From: Zobellia nedashkovskayae
GTDB lineage: Bacteria > Bacteroidota > Bacteroidia > Flavobacteriales > Flavobacteriaceae
Length of the DNA stretch: 64,000 bases
NCBI RefSeq assembly: GCF_015330125.1
Contig: NZ_JADDXR010000002.1
Coordinates: 4,290,685-4,354,684, forward strand
Reading direction: 5' to 3'
Each line of letters starts with the position of its first letter. Positions within the stretch are counted from its first letter, which is position 1. A program made the translations under genes and the position numbers. Below, piece by piece: positions 24,170-33,846 of this stretch. The notes beneath the pieces are model-generated. The model searched no databases. It worked only from the letters and a program-made list of their open reading frames with translations, and was not told the DNA's origin.

Positions 24170-25747
24170 ATGGCCAAAGCAGATATTGATTTTGAAAAAG
24201 AATTATGGGATGCCGCGAACGAATTACGAGGCGCCGTTTCCGAAAATAATTACAAAAATTACATTTTACCTTTGGTGTTTTTAAAGCACCTTAGTGAGCG
24301 GTTCGAGATTGTTCAAGAAGAACTTACCCATGTTCTAAATGACCCCGCCTCAGAATACTATACCGCAGATAAAGCAGAGAAAGATTATGTACTCTCAGAT
24401 GCTGATGAATATAGGTCTCGCAATACTTTTGTAATACCTCACGAAGCTTCATGGCAATATTTTAAGGATAATGCGGAACAAGACAATATCAAAGTTATTA
24501 TTGATGATGCTTTTGATGTCATTCAAGAATTGTTATCAGCCTATAACCCGCAACTAAATAACCTATTACCTAGAATATTTGTTAAGAGCGAATTATCTGC
24601 GAAGCAAACTGGTGGTATAATTAACCTATTATCTCACCCTAAGTTCTCTGAAAAAGAAAATCCTGAAAGTGATATACTTGGTCGTATTTATGAATACTAC
24701 ATTGGTCGTTTTGCTATGGCAGAGGGTTCTGGTGCCGGTCAATTCTTTACACCAGGTAGTATTGTGCGCCTGTTAGTAGAACTTCTAGAACCCTACAAAG
24801 GTAGAATATTTGACCCTGCCTGTGGTAGTGGCGGTATGTTTGTACAGAGCTTAAAGTTTATAAAAGAACACGGCGGTAATAAAAGTGATATTTCTATCTA
24901 CGGACAAGAAATGACCTCGCAAACGCTGCGCTTGTGTTTAATGAATCTTTTATTACGAGACTTATCTTTTGATATCAAACTAGGCAACTCTTTGCTAGAT
25001 GATAAATTCCCTAACCTAAAGGCAGATTATGTCATTGCCAACCCACCTTTCAATGTTAGTAATTGGCACCCTGAAGATCTTTCTGAAAAAGACCCTAGAC
25101 TTTTTGGACCAAGAGAAGAATTCACCACAGATGGTAGTGCCAACTATATGTGGATGCAAACCTTTTGGAATCATTTAAGTGATACTGGTACCGCAGGTAT
25201 TGTAATGGCAAACGGAGCCATGACCTCTAATACAAAAGGAGAAAAGAATGTGCGCCAGTATATGGTTGATGAAGGCATGATCGATTGTATTGTTCGTATG
25301 CCAGATAAACTCTTTTTAACAACCGGTATACCTGCCTGTTTGTTTATTCTAAGTAAAAACCGGGATGGTAAAGATGGCGAGCACCGCGAGCGGATGAAAG
25401 AAGTTTTATTCATTGATGCTGCTAAAATGGGTACGATGGCAAGCCGAAAATTAAGAATTTTCGAAGATGCCGATATTGACAAAATAGCGGATACTTATCA
25501 TGATTGGAGAACTGTTGGTAAAACTTACGAAGACGTTGACGGCTTTTGCAAAGCTGCCACTTTAGAAGAGGTACAAAAACAAGATTATAAGCTCACCCCC
25601 GGTATATACGTAGGCACGGAAGCGGAAGAAGATGATGGTATTCCATTTGAAGAAAAAATGGAGACTTTAAAAGCTACTTTGTTTGAACAGTTTGAGAATG
25701 GTGAGGAGTTGAAACAACAAATATTAAAGAATTTCAGTAAAATATAA
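24170..25747 (+). CDS. hsdM: type I restriction-modification DNA methyltransferase subunit HsdM
   Basis: The N6-adenine methyltransferase subunit (525 residues). It has the N-terminal helical HsdM domain (ELRGAVSENNYKNYILPLVFLKHLSERF), the SAM-binding motif FDPACGSGGMF (Asp215 at its start) and the catalytic motif NPPF at 291-294 (YVIANPPFNVSNW). With HsdS it methylates the recognition site; with HsdR the complex cuts unmodified DNA. It is the first gene of an operon; the next start is 5 bp after its stop. About 100 bp upstream of it shows no strong promoter match. Confidence 0.97.
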   Translation: MAKADIDFEKELWDAANELRGAVSENNYKNYILPLVFLKHLSERFEIVQEELTHVLNDPASEYYTADKAEKDYVLSDADEYRSRNTFVIPHEASWQYFKDNAEQDNIKVIIDDAFDVIQELLSAYNPQLNNLLPRIFVKSELSAKQTGGIINLLSHPKFSEKENPESDILGRIYEYYIGRFAMAEGSGAGQFFTPGSIVRLLVELLEPYKGRIFDPACGSGGMFVQSLKFIKEHGGNKSDISIYGQEMTSQTLRLCLMNLLLRDLSFDIKLGNSLLDDKFPNLKADYVIANPPFNVSNWHPEDLSEKDPRLFGPREEFTTDGSANYMWMQTFWNHLSDTGTAGIVMANGAMTSNTKGEKNVRQYMVDEGMIDCIVRMPDKLFLTTGIPACLFILSKNRDGKDGEHRERMKEVLFIDAAKMGTMASRKLRIFEDADIDKIADTYHDWRTVGKTYEDVDGFCKAATLEEVQKQDYKLTPGIYVGTEAEEDDGIPFEEKMETLKATLFEQFENGEELKQQILKNFSKI

Positions 25748-25752
25748 GCATA

Positions 25753-28700
25753 ATGGACTTTATTTCTAAGCTAAATAGTTTTAAGGAACTAACTCTAGAA
25801 TTCATTCTTAAAAGGGGAAGGTCAACAGCTAATATCTCTCCAATAAAACCAGGTATACTATTTATTTCTATAATCTTATTTCATGTATTTTATTTAAAAA
25901 TTGTAGAGTCTGTCAATGAAAATTTGATAATGACTGAAAATTTCTCCAATTTTTGGTTAGATGGTTTTATTATTTTCACCTCGCTAAGTACCATTATATT
26001 CTTTTCGTTTAGGTTTTGGTACACAAAGTACACACCAAGTGAAACCACAGTAATTCTTCTTTTTTTAACTTCCTACATATTATTCAATTTCATTCTCTTT
26101 TCAAATAACCTTAACTGGTCATTTTTTACCGATAGTATTTTAAAGCTTCATTACCCACTTTACTTTTTAATTCCCATATTTCTTTTTTTGACTTATTATA
26201 TTATTAAGAGAACAATAATTGTCTTGTCTAAGAAACCAGAATTTAGAAGTCAATTTCAAAGTGACGTGCCAATTAATAAAATAAATGATGATAAATTGGG
26301 TTATGAACCCTATGTAAAGAATTTAGGTAAAATAATACTCAATGAAAGTTTTTCTAAAGCATTCTCTATTGGACTAGTTGGACCTTGGGGAAATGGTAAA
26401 TCAAGTATTTTTGATTTAATTAAAAGCGAAATTGAAGATAATGAAAAGGTATTAAGGGATAATATTTTCATTGATTTCCAACCATTTCTGAATCATAATG
26501 AATACGATATTATTAATGAATTTTTTATTCTATTAAGTAATCAGCTTTCAAAGTTTGATGGCAACATTTCTAATGAAATATTAAACTACTCTCAAAAATT
26601 AAATGACTTATACCAATCTAAAAGTCTAATTAACTTTGTTTCTAAATCAACGAATACTCAAGAAAATCTTGCTGCAAAAGAGCTTTATAACAAGATTAAT
26701 GAAAGTCTTACTCGAATAAACAAAAAAATAATTGTTTTTATTGATGATTTAGACAGATTGAACGGAGATGAGATTATACAAGTATTAAAGTTAATTCGTA
26801 ATACAGGTAATTTCAAGAATACAATTTTTATAGTAGCCATGGATAAGGACTACGTCTTACAAAGATTAAAAAGTAGTGACCATATTCTTAATTCAGCATA
26901 TTTAGAAAAGTTTTTCCAATTGGAAATTTACCTTCCTGAAATTGATAATAATTTATTAAGAGAAAATTTTCTTGAAATTTTCGAATTAGCACAGGACACT
27001 GAATCGTTAGATTTTGCATTAAGAATTAAAGAGGCACTTTCCAATAGTGATATTCTCTTTAATGACTATGTTAAAAACATTAGAGATGTAAAAAGATACT
27101 CCAATCAAATAAAATTTGATTATCCATTTATTAAATCTGAAATAAATCTAGTCGATTTTATAAATTTTACATTTCTAAAAACTAGATTCCCAAGTATAGT
27201 AAATCAGCTTTACGAAGACAGGTCAAATTTATTACGATATGATAATATAAATGATTTGTATCATATAGAAGTATTACCAGAATCTGCAAAGGAAGAAGAT
27301 GAAGGAAAATCAATACCACTTGATTTATTTAATTTTTTCAATAGCCAAAGCACTACTAATAAGACTATAGAAACTAAAGATTTAAAAGAATTTAAAAAAT
27401 ATAAAATTTTCAAAAGTATAATTCAAGATAACGGCTGCTCTGACAATAGCAACAAGGTTGACTGTGATGATTTATATCTGTTATTTAAAACGCTTTATAC
27501 TCTATTTGGCAAAAAAGACATAGAAAGCTCGGACTCTATACAATTGAGTGATAATTTAAATACTCTTTTCTATCGAAAAATACAAGAAAATAATTTTACT
27601 CAAAAAGAATTTAAAGATTTACTGAATTTTAAAAATATAGAAGTTTTGAAATCTGATATTAGTAATCTAGATGCTAATCACAAACTTCTTCAACTTTTGA
27701 AAAAGTTGAAATGGTTTAAAGCAACTAATACTGATATACTTAAAAAAGTTATTCAAATTTTAATTCATCTTTATCAAATGAAAGATGAATATAGTCTAAA
27801 TGGAGTCGATGTTAATGAAAGACTCAACTTTTATAATAAGGAATTATTTACTAAAGAATTTGGCGAATCAGCAGAAAATGCAAAATGGCTATGGAATAAA
27901 CTATTTACTGAAGACAACTTAAGTTTAGACAAAAAAATATATTTGATAGGCGAGATCTGGAGCTCCAGAAACGAAAATGAATTATGGAAATTTTCAAAAG
28001 ACGATATTTCTGAAAAAGCGATTGAAATGTATGCTTTAAAATTAAATGAATTAAAAGGAACAACCTGGAAAGTCAATCAATTTGAATTTTATGGCTACTA
28101 TCATGCTCTGAAAAATATAAATGAGATTCAACCCAAACTTAATGAACTATTTGAAAGTTTCTGGAAGGATAGAGACATTAAATTGCTTTGCGCTCAAACT
28201 ATTGATGCTGTTGCTTTTTCTTCAAGTGTTTATCGTCTTTCAGATGTTATAATTGATATATATGGTGCAAAAGAAAATTTTGTCAGCTTTGTTAAAAAAC
28301 ATGAATTTGCGGAAAAACCTGAAATTAAAGAATATATCCAATTTCTAGATTTGCTTCAAAAAACTCGCTTTAAAAGCCCTATTGAATTTAAATTCAAAAC
28401 CTTCACACTTGCAAAAGAGAGAATTAAAAATATAAAAAAACAGTATCTGAATAATTCAAGTTTTGATGAGTACAAAGATTATCATCAAGTCATTTTAGAA
28501 ACGAATGACAAAGAATTTCTTTACGCCATTCGTAGCCACCAAAATTATAATTTAATTCCAAAAATTGAACTTTATGATAACGATGACACTATTGTTTCAA
28601 TAATCAACATTTACAAAAAAAATGCCAACGCTGATTTAGTAAAAATAGCTATACTCTTAAATGAAATTGGCACAGATAAATTAGGTTGGAAAGCCAAAAG

Positions 28701-28803
28701 TTTAGATAAAGCTGAACTAATTAATAATGAGTCCTTTTTAGAGCATTCAAGTGACCCTGAAAAAGAGATAAAGATTATTCATCCTAAACCTGCCAAATTC
28801 TAA
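25753..28803 (+). CDS. KAP family P-loop NTPase with N-terminal membrane helices, inside the hsd operon
   Basis: 1016 residues. About four membrane helices lie in residues 30-160. The KAP NTPase core has Walker A GPWGNGKS (210-217) and Walker B/KAP box VFIDDLDRL (Asp331, Asp332, Asp334), followed by the typical LIRNTGNFKNTIFIVAMDKDYV. The long C-terminal half (~450-1016) is helical, Lys/Glu-rich and unassigned. KAP NTPases are membrane-tethered and frequent in defence loci. Its base composition is clearly more AT-rich than hsdM and hsdR. Its stop is directly followed by the hsdS start (0 bp), so it is cotranscribed and probably coupled. Insertion here separates hsdM from hsdS. Confidence 0.9.
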   Translation: MDFISKLNSFKELTLEFILKRGRSTANISPIKPGILFISIILFHVFYLKIVESVNENLIMTENFSNFWLDGFIIFTSLSTIIFFSFRFWYTKYTPSETTVILLFLTSYILFNFILFSNNLNWSFFTDSILKLHYPLYFLIPIFLFLTYYIIKRTIIVLSKKPEFRSQFQSDVPINKINDDKLGYEPYVKNLGKIILNESFSKAFSIGLVGPWGNGKSSIFDLIKSEIEDNEKVLRDNIFIDFQPFLNHNEYDIINEFFILLSNQLSKFDGNISNEILNYSQKLNDLYQSKSLINFVSKSTNTQENLAAKELYNKINESLTRINKKIIVFIDDLDRLNGDEIIQVLKLIRNTGNFKNTIFIVAMDKDYVLQRLKSSDHILNSAYLEKFFQLEIYLPEIDNNLLRENFLEIFELAQDTESLDFALRIKEALSNSDILFNDYVKNIRDVKRYSNQIKFDYPFIKSEINLVDFINFTFLKTRFPSIVNQLYEDRSNLLRYDNINDLYHIEVLPESAKEEDEGKSIPLDLFNFFNSQSTTNKTIETKDLKEFKKYKIFKSIIQDNGCSDNSNKVDCDDLYLLFKTLYTLFGKKDIESSDSIQLSDNLNTLFYRKIQENNFTQKEFKDLLNFKNIEVLKSDISNLDANHKLLQLLKKLKWFKATNTDILKKVIQILIHLYQMKDEYSLNGVDVNERLNFYNKELFTKEFGESAENAKWLWNKLFTEDNLSLDKKIYLIGEIWSSRNENELWKFSKDDISEKAIEMYALKLNELKGTTWKVNQFEFYGYYHALKNINEIQPKLNELFESFWKDRDIKLLCAQTIDAVAFSSSVYRLSDVIIDIYGAKENFVSFVKKHEFAEKPEIKEYIQFLDLLQKTRFKSPIEFKFKTFTLAKERIKNIKKQYLNNSSFDEYKDYHQVILETNDKEFLYAIRSHQNYNLIPKIELYDNDDTIVSIINIYKKNANADLVKIAILLNEIGTDKLGWKAKSLDKAELINNESFLEHSSDPEKEIKIIHPKPAKF

Positions 28804-30108
28804 ATGCCTAAAAACTGGAAAACATATAAGCTTGGAGAATTGTGCACAAAAATTACTGATGGTGCACATCATAGTCCAAAAGATATTGGAACAGGCGGCT
28901 ACCCAATGCCATCCGTAAAAGATTTAACACCGTTTGGGGTTAACCTAGAATCCTCAAAAAGAATCTCTGAGTTAGATTATTTTAAACTAATTAAGCAAGG
29001 ATGTCAGCCAATAGTAAACGATGTTGTAATCGCTAAAGACGGCAATAGTGCATTGGATACTGTCTGTGTAATTAAAAAGAGTGTTGAGGCGGTGTTATTG
29101 TCTTCTGTGGCTATTCTTAGACCCGACATGAAACTAATTGACCCTTACTTTCTAAAATGTTATTTTAGTTCTCCAGCCATTTTGAAATATTTAAAATCAA
29201 GATTTATTTCAGGTGCGGCAATTCCAAGAGTGATTCTTAAAGACTTCAAACTTGCAGAAATAAATCTCCCACCTCTCCCCGAACAACGAGTAATCGCCAG
29301 CATCCTCTCAGCCCTAGATGACAAAATAGAAAACAACCTAGCCATGAACAAAACCTTAGAAGACATGGCTATGGCACTTTACAAACATTGGTTTGTAGAT
29401 TTTGGTCCTTTTCAAGAAGGCAAGTTCGTAGACTCTGAATTAGGTAAAATTCCTGAGGGATGGCAGGTGAAAAGAATAGGCGAATTAATAAGCCATCAAA
29501 AGGGTTATGCATTTAAATCTAAATGGTATCAATCCAAAGGAAAAGAAATAGTTAGGGTTAGTGACACAACACATAATTCAATAGATTTAAGTACCTGTAA
29601 TAAAATCAGTAATCAGAAGGCAGAGGAATTTAAAAAATATAATTTGAAAACAAACGATGTTATAATAGCTAGTGTTGGTTCATGGCTTACAAATTATGCA
29701 TCTGTAGTTGGCAAAGTAGTTAGAGTTCCAAGTACTGCAAATGGGTGCTTATTAAATCAAAATGCAGTTAACCTACAAATGACTCTTAAAGATAAAAATC
29801 ATCAAGGTTTACTGTATTATTCATTGAAAAATGATAGATTTTTAAATTATATAGTTAGTACAGCTCAAGGTAGTGCAAATCAAGCAAGTATTAAATTAAT
29901 AGATATTTTTGATTATAAAATACCCTTTTTATCAATTGAAAATTTTATAAATTTCTCTTCTCATGTAGATAGACTAATTGAACAACAAAATCAATTAACA
30001 GAAGAAAACCAAACACTTACCCAACTCCGAGACACCCTACTCCCCAAACTTATTTCAGGAGAAGTCCGTTTAAAAGAATTTGAGAAAGAAATCACCGCAG
30101 CTTTATGA
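28804..30108 (+). CDS. hsdS: type I restriction-modification specificity subunit HsdS
   Basis: 434 residues with the two-TRD architecture: TRD1 at about 1-160, the central conserved helix region (LPPLPEQRVIASILSALDDKIENNLAMNKTLEDMAMALYKHWFVDF, ~158-203), TRD2 at ~215-390, and the distal conserved helix (EENQTLTQLRDTLLPKLISGEVRL, ~400-424). The two TRDs set a bipartite target that cannot be predicted here. The central and distal helices are GC-richer and resemble hsdM/hsdR in composition, while both TRDs are AT-rich, as expected of exchangeable recognition domains. It overlaps hsdR by 4 bp (ATGA). Confidence 0.96.
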   Translation: MPKNWKTYKLGELCTKITDGAHHSPKDIGTGGYPMPSVKDLTPFGVNLESSKRISELDYFKLIKQGCQPIVNDVVIAKDGNSALDTVCVIKKSVEAVLLSSVAILRPDMKLIDPYFLKCYFSSPAILKYLKSRFISGAAIPRVILKDFKLAEINLPPLPEQRVIASILSALDDKIENNLAMNKTLEDMAMALYKHWFVDFGPFQEGKFVDSELGKIPEGWQVKRIGELISHQKGYAFKSKWYQSKGKEIVRVSDTTHNSIDLSTCNKISNQKAEEFKKYNLKTNDVIIASVGSWLTNYASVVGKVVRVPSTANGCLLNQNAVNLQMTLKDKNHQGLLYYSLKNDRFLNYIVSTAQGSANQASIKLIDIFDYKIPFLSIENFINFSSHVDRLIEQQNQLTEENQTLTQLRDTLLPKLISGEVRLKEFEKEITAAL

Positions 30109-33104
30109 GCTTAAATGAACATACCGCCCAAAATGCTGCTATAGCTTGGTTAAAAAGTTTAGGCTATAACCATATACCCGGTAATGCAATAGAACGTGAC
30201 CTTAAAAAAGTAGTTTTAGAAAATGAATTGAAAAACTTTTTAAAAACCACTTACCCCAGCGTTCCAGAAACGGCACGTAATGAGGCTTTTGCCCAATTTA
30301 CCCAACATGAGGGTATGGAGGTCGCGTATCGTAATCAAGATTTTCACAGAAAACTAACTCAAGGTATAGACATTGCTTGGAAAGATGCACAGGGTAATGA
30401 AAAAGCAAAGCACATCTACCCTATAGATTATACACACCCAGAAAACAATAGTTTTATAGTTTCAGACGAATTGAGCATTGTAGGCAAGAACAGCCGCCGT
30501 ACGGACCTAATAATCTTTATCAACGGGCTGCCACTTATTGTCTTTGAGTTTAAGAATCCGTTTGATTCTACCGTAGGGGTGGAAAATGCACATAGGCAAC
30601 TACATAACTACGTTCTAGATATTCCACAGCTGTTCGATTACAATGCTATTTGTATAGCATCAGACGGTCTGGAGGCTTTACACGGTATGTATTCATCCGC
30701 TTTAGAATGGTTCTCCCCATGGAAAAGTTTAGATGGAGATGACACCGAGCAAAAAGCAGAATTACAATTAGAAACCTTATTACATGGGCTATTCCCAAAA
30801 AAGACGCTATTAGATTATTTGCAACATTTCATCTTTCATGAAGACCATAACGGTAAGATTATAAAAAAAGGCGCAAAGTACCACCAGTATTGGGGCATTA
30901 GCCGTGCCGTAGAAAGCAGCCTAGAGAACATAAAACCAAATGGAGATGGTCGATTAGGTGTCATTTGGCATACCCAGGGTTCTGGTAAGAGTATTAGTAT
31001 GGCTATACTAACCGGTATTCTACGCCAGCGACCAGAATTGAAGAATCCAACTATTGTAATACAAGTAGACCGTTCAGATTTAGACCAACAATTACATGAC
31101 AACTTTGTACTCGCCAAAGATTTGGTAGGTGATGTTCAGCATGCCGAAAGCACCGACGACCTAAGAAGATTATTAAGTTCTGACGGTGGTGGCGTTATTT
31201 TCACGACTATTGAGAAATTCAGGTTGAAAGATTTAGAAAACGGCAAAGAAACTCAACACCCAATTTTAAGCGAGCGCTTCAATCTTATTGTTATGGCAGA
31301 TGAGGCGCACCGTACCCAATACGGTTTTGAAAGTGGTGGTTTCGCACAGAACATTCGCCGTGCATTACCTAACGCTTCCTTTATTGGTTTTACCGGTACA
31401 CCCGTAGATGGCAAAGATGCCGATACTGAACAGGTTTTTGGTCCCACTATTCACACGTACGATATCAAACAAGCCGTAGAAGATGGTGCCACGGTACCCA
31501 TCTACTACGAGCCAAAAATGGTACCGCTTAATATAAAAGCAAAATACACGCAAGAATTAGAAGAAGTTGAAGAACAAGCAGAAGATACTACCGTAGGTGT
31601 TTGGGCAGCTGTTGAAGATGCTGCAGGTTCAGAAGACCGGGTAAAGACTGTAGCTAAAGATATTTTAGAACACTTTAAAGCACGTACTAAAACTTTAGAC
31701 GGCAAGGCTATGGTGGTCTGTATGAGCCGCCGTAATTGCGTTAAAATGTACGATGCCTTATCTGTTCTAGATGACTGCCCAGAAATTGCAGTGATTATGA
31801 CCAGTAGCCCAGGAAAAGATCCTGTTAGTTGGAATGCACATATGCGGACCAAAGATGCTATGGAAGCGGTGAAGTCAAGATTCAAGAATCCTGAAGACCC
31901 TTTGAAAATGGTAATTGTAAGAGATATGTGGCTCACCGGTTTTGATGCTCCGTGTGCCCATACAATGTACGTAGACAAGATTATGAAAGGTCATAACCTA
32001 ATGCAAGCCATTGCACGTGTCAATCGTGTTTTTGAGGGAAAACCGAATGGATTGGTAGTTGATTTTATTGGCATATCAGGCTTTTTGGCAGAAGCCACAA
32101 AAAAATATACTGGCAGCGGCGGAGCAGGAAAACCCACCTTAGATTTAGATGCTGCAGTAGAATTATGTTTAGAACAACTGAGTATAGTTAAATCCCTATT
32201 AGGCGGTTTTGAATTGGATGTCATTAATGAAATGCCGGCAACAGAGAAAATGAAATGGACCACCAGCGTCCTAAATGGGTTATTAAAAGATGATGCTACA
32301 ACAGAAGGCTATCTAAAAGAAGAACGTAAGTTAAGCGAATTGATAGCTATGACCAATTCAGATGAACGAATTTGGGAGATTCAAGAAGATGTGGCTATTA
32401 TTCAAAAGTTAAGAGAACAGATACGAAAGATAAAGTACCCTCCGGGAGCCCAGCGTACCAAAAATGACCGTATAAAAGACCTTATTAGCAAGTCATTGGA
32501 ATCACAAGCCATTGTCGATTTAGCTGCCATGTACAATTTAGATAAGATTGATATATCTATCGTAGATGATTCTTTCCAAGCCATTATAAAGGACAAAGGA
32601 GGAGAAAATATTAAAATAGAGTTGTTGCGCCGTATCATCAATGACGAATTGAAAGTACGCATGAGCAAAAACATTAAAAAAGGTAGAAAGCTTAAAGACG
32701 AACTTGAAAAAGTATTGGGCAAATACCATAAGAACAGCTTAGACTCCATTGCAGCAATAAAGCACTTGCTAGACATTGCAAATGAGATGAAAGAAGACGA
32801 TAAGCGAACAAAAGAACTAGGGCTAACCGAAGACGAACTCGCTTTCTACGATCTACTATCTGCAAATAGCGCCATCTTAAATGAAGCGGGACCAGTACAA
32901 GACCTGGTCCATACCGTTGTAGCTTCCGTAAAGAAAAACCTTCAGCTAGATTGGACCAAAAAAGAAAATGCAAGAGCAGCCATACGTTTAGCAGTTAAAA
33001 AAGAATTACGGGGCAAAGTTCCTTTCTCAGAATTAGATAAGCTTTTAAAAGAAGTCATAGAACAAGCAGAAGGGCAATATGGGGAGTGGCCGTTGCTTGG
33101 GTAA
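30105..33104 (+). CDS. hsdR: type I restriction endonuclease/translocase subunit HsdR
   Basis: 999 residues. The N-terminal PD-(D/E)xK nuclease has Asp134 (RTDLIIF) and Glu148-x-Lys150 (FEFKN). The SF2 translocase has Walker A TQGSGKS (290-296), DEAH box (399-402), FTGTPVDG (motif III) and the later motifs (WLTGFDAPCAHTMYVDKIMKGHNLMQAIARVNRV). A helical C terminus binds HsdM. It is intact and likely active with HsdM and HsdS. Last gene of the hsdM-KAP-hsdS-hsdR operon. Confidence 0.97.
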   Translation: MSLNEHTAQNAAIAWLKSLGYNHIPGNAIERDLKKVVLENELKNFLKTTYPSVPETARNEAFAQFTQHEGMEVAYRNQDFHRKLTQGIDIAWKDAQGNEKAKHIYPIDYTHPENNSFIVSDELSIVGKNSRRTDLIIFINGLPLIVFEFKNPFDSTVGVENAHRQLHNYVLDIPQLFDYNAICIASDGLEALHGMYSSALEWFSPWKSLDGDDTEQKAELQLETLLHGLFPKKTLLDYLQHFIFHEDHNGKIIKKGAKYHQYWGISRAVESSLENIKPNGDGRLGVIWHTQGSGKSISMAILTGILRQRPELKNPTIVIQVDRSDLDQQLHDNFVLAKDLVGDVQHAESTDDLRRLLSSDGGGVIFTTIEKFRLKDLENGKETQHPILSERFNLIVMADEAHRTQYGFESGGFAQNIRRALPNASFIGFTGTPVDGKDADTEQVFGPTIHTYDIKQAVEDGATVPIYYEPKMVPLNIKAKYTQELEEVEEQAEDTTVGVWAAVEDAAGSEDRVKTVAKDILEHFKARTKTLDGKAMVVCMSRRNCVKMYDALSVLDDCPEIAVIMTSSPGKDPVSWNAHMRTKDAMEAVKSRFKNPEDPLKMVIVRDMWLTGFDAPCAHTMYVDKIMKGHNLMQAIARVNRVFEGKPNGLVVDFIGISGFLAEATKKYTGSGGAGKPTLDLDAAVELCLEQLSIVKSLLGGFELDVINEMPATEKMKWTTSVLNGLLKDDATTEGYLKEERKLSELIAMTNSDERIWEIQEDVAIIQKLREQIRKIKYPPGAQRTKNDRIKDLISKSLESQAIVDLAAMYNLDKIDISIVDDSFQAIIKDKGGENIKIELLRRIINDELKVRMSKNIKKGRKLKDELEKVLGKYHKNSLDSIAAIKHLLDIANEMKEDDKRTKELGLTEDELAFYDLLSANSAILNEAGPVQDLVHTVVASVKKNLQLDWTKKENARAAIRLAVKKELRGKVPFSELDKLLKEVIEQAEGQYGEWPLLG

Positions 33105-33167
33105 TATTTTGGAAAAATTTATTCGTAAAATAATTAAGAAAAATAAGTTTAAAAAAGAGATTGTAAG

Positions 33168-33656
33168 ATGAGATTATTTTTGTTTTTATTTATGGTCAAT
33201 ACGTTGGCGTTTTCGCAGATAGAAGTAGATAATGGCCAAGTCATTTGGCGAAGTATAAGGCAGTACGATGGTACCTCTGAACAACTACTGAAACAGCTAA
33301 AATCATCTGGCAAATTTTCTTCTTTGGAATCAATCAATAATTCTGTTATTGGTAAATTTACTGATGCCCCCGTAAGCTTTAAAGGCACTGCTAGTATGTA
33401 CTTAATGGCTTCAAATATGATGGGTAGCTTTGTTGTTAACTTTAAAGAAGGTAGATACCGGATAACTGCCAAAAACATTAAATTCAAAAGCCAGACTAGT
33501 GTAGGTATATTTGACGAAGGAAGTATCTACCCTATAGAAAAATATGCCTTAAACGGAAACGGTGAATTTAGAAAACGTTTTGAATCGAAAGACCTTCCTA
33601 TAATTGAAACTAATTTAGCACAGCTTTTTGAACTCTCACAAGAAGACGATTGGTAA
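33168..33656 (+). CDS. secreted protein, DUF4468-like, unknown function
   Basis: 162 residues with a short signal (MRLFLFLFMVNTLAFSQ). The mature part alternates strands (IGKFTDAPVSFKG, FVVNFKEGRYRITAKNIKFKS) and ends with KRFESKDLPIIETNLAQLF, which recalls the DUF4468 / TBP-like small secreted proteins of Bacteroidota. Single gene, 63 bp after hsdR; not obviously part of the R-M system. The area 33657-33785 behind it shows no gene. Confidence 0.65.
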   Translation: MRLFLFLFMVNTLAFSQIEVDNGQVIWRSIRQYDGTSEQLLKQLKSSGKFSSLESINNSVIGKFTDAPVSFKGTASMYLMASNMMGSFVVNFKEGRYRITAKNIKFKSQTSVGIFDEGSIYPIEKYALNGNGEFRKRFESKDLPIIETNLAQLFELSQEDDW

Positions 33657-33785
33657 AAATGGTATGTTTTATTATTTAAGTTGTGACTGAATGTTCTATA
33701 TAATAACAACTGAATAATCAACTCCTTTGATACAAAGCAATTATTGGAAAGTAAATAAAGATGCTAAAACATTCAAAATTTTATT

Positions 33786-33816
33786 AAAAAAAGCCCCGCC
33801 AAAAAATGACAGGGCT
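33786..33816 (-). terminator. intrinsic terminator of the second susCD locus
   Basis: On the minus strand AGCCCTGTCA (33816-33807) pairs over ten positions, with two G-U pairs, with TGGCGGGGCT (33800-33791 and the adjacent base), loop TTTTT, followed by a T-run. It is 31 bp after the susD stop. Confidence 0.85.
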
Positions 33817-33846
33817 CCCACTATAAAACTTAAACTAAATTACTAC

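Noticed and set aside
28804..30108. Possible frameshift or fusion in hsdS because of sharp composition change
   Set aside because: The frame is intact with both TRDs and both conserved helices; uneven composition is normal for exchangeable TRDs.
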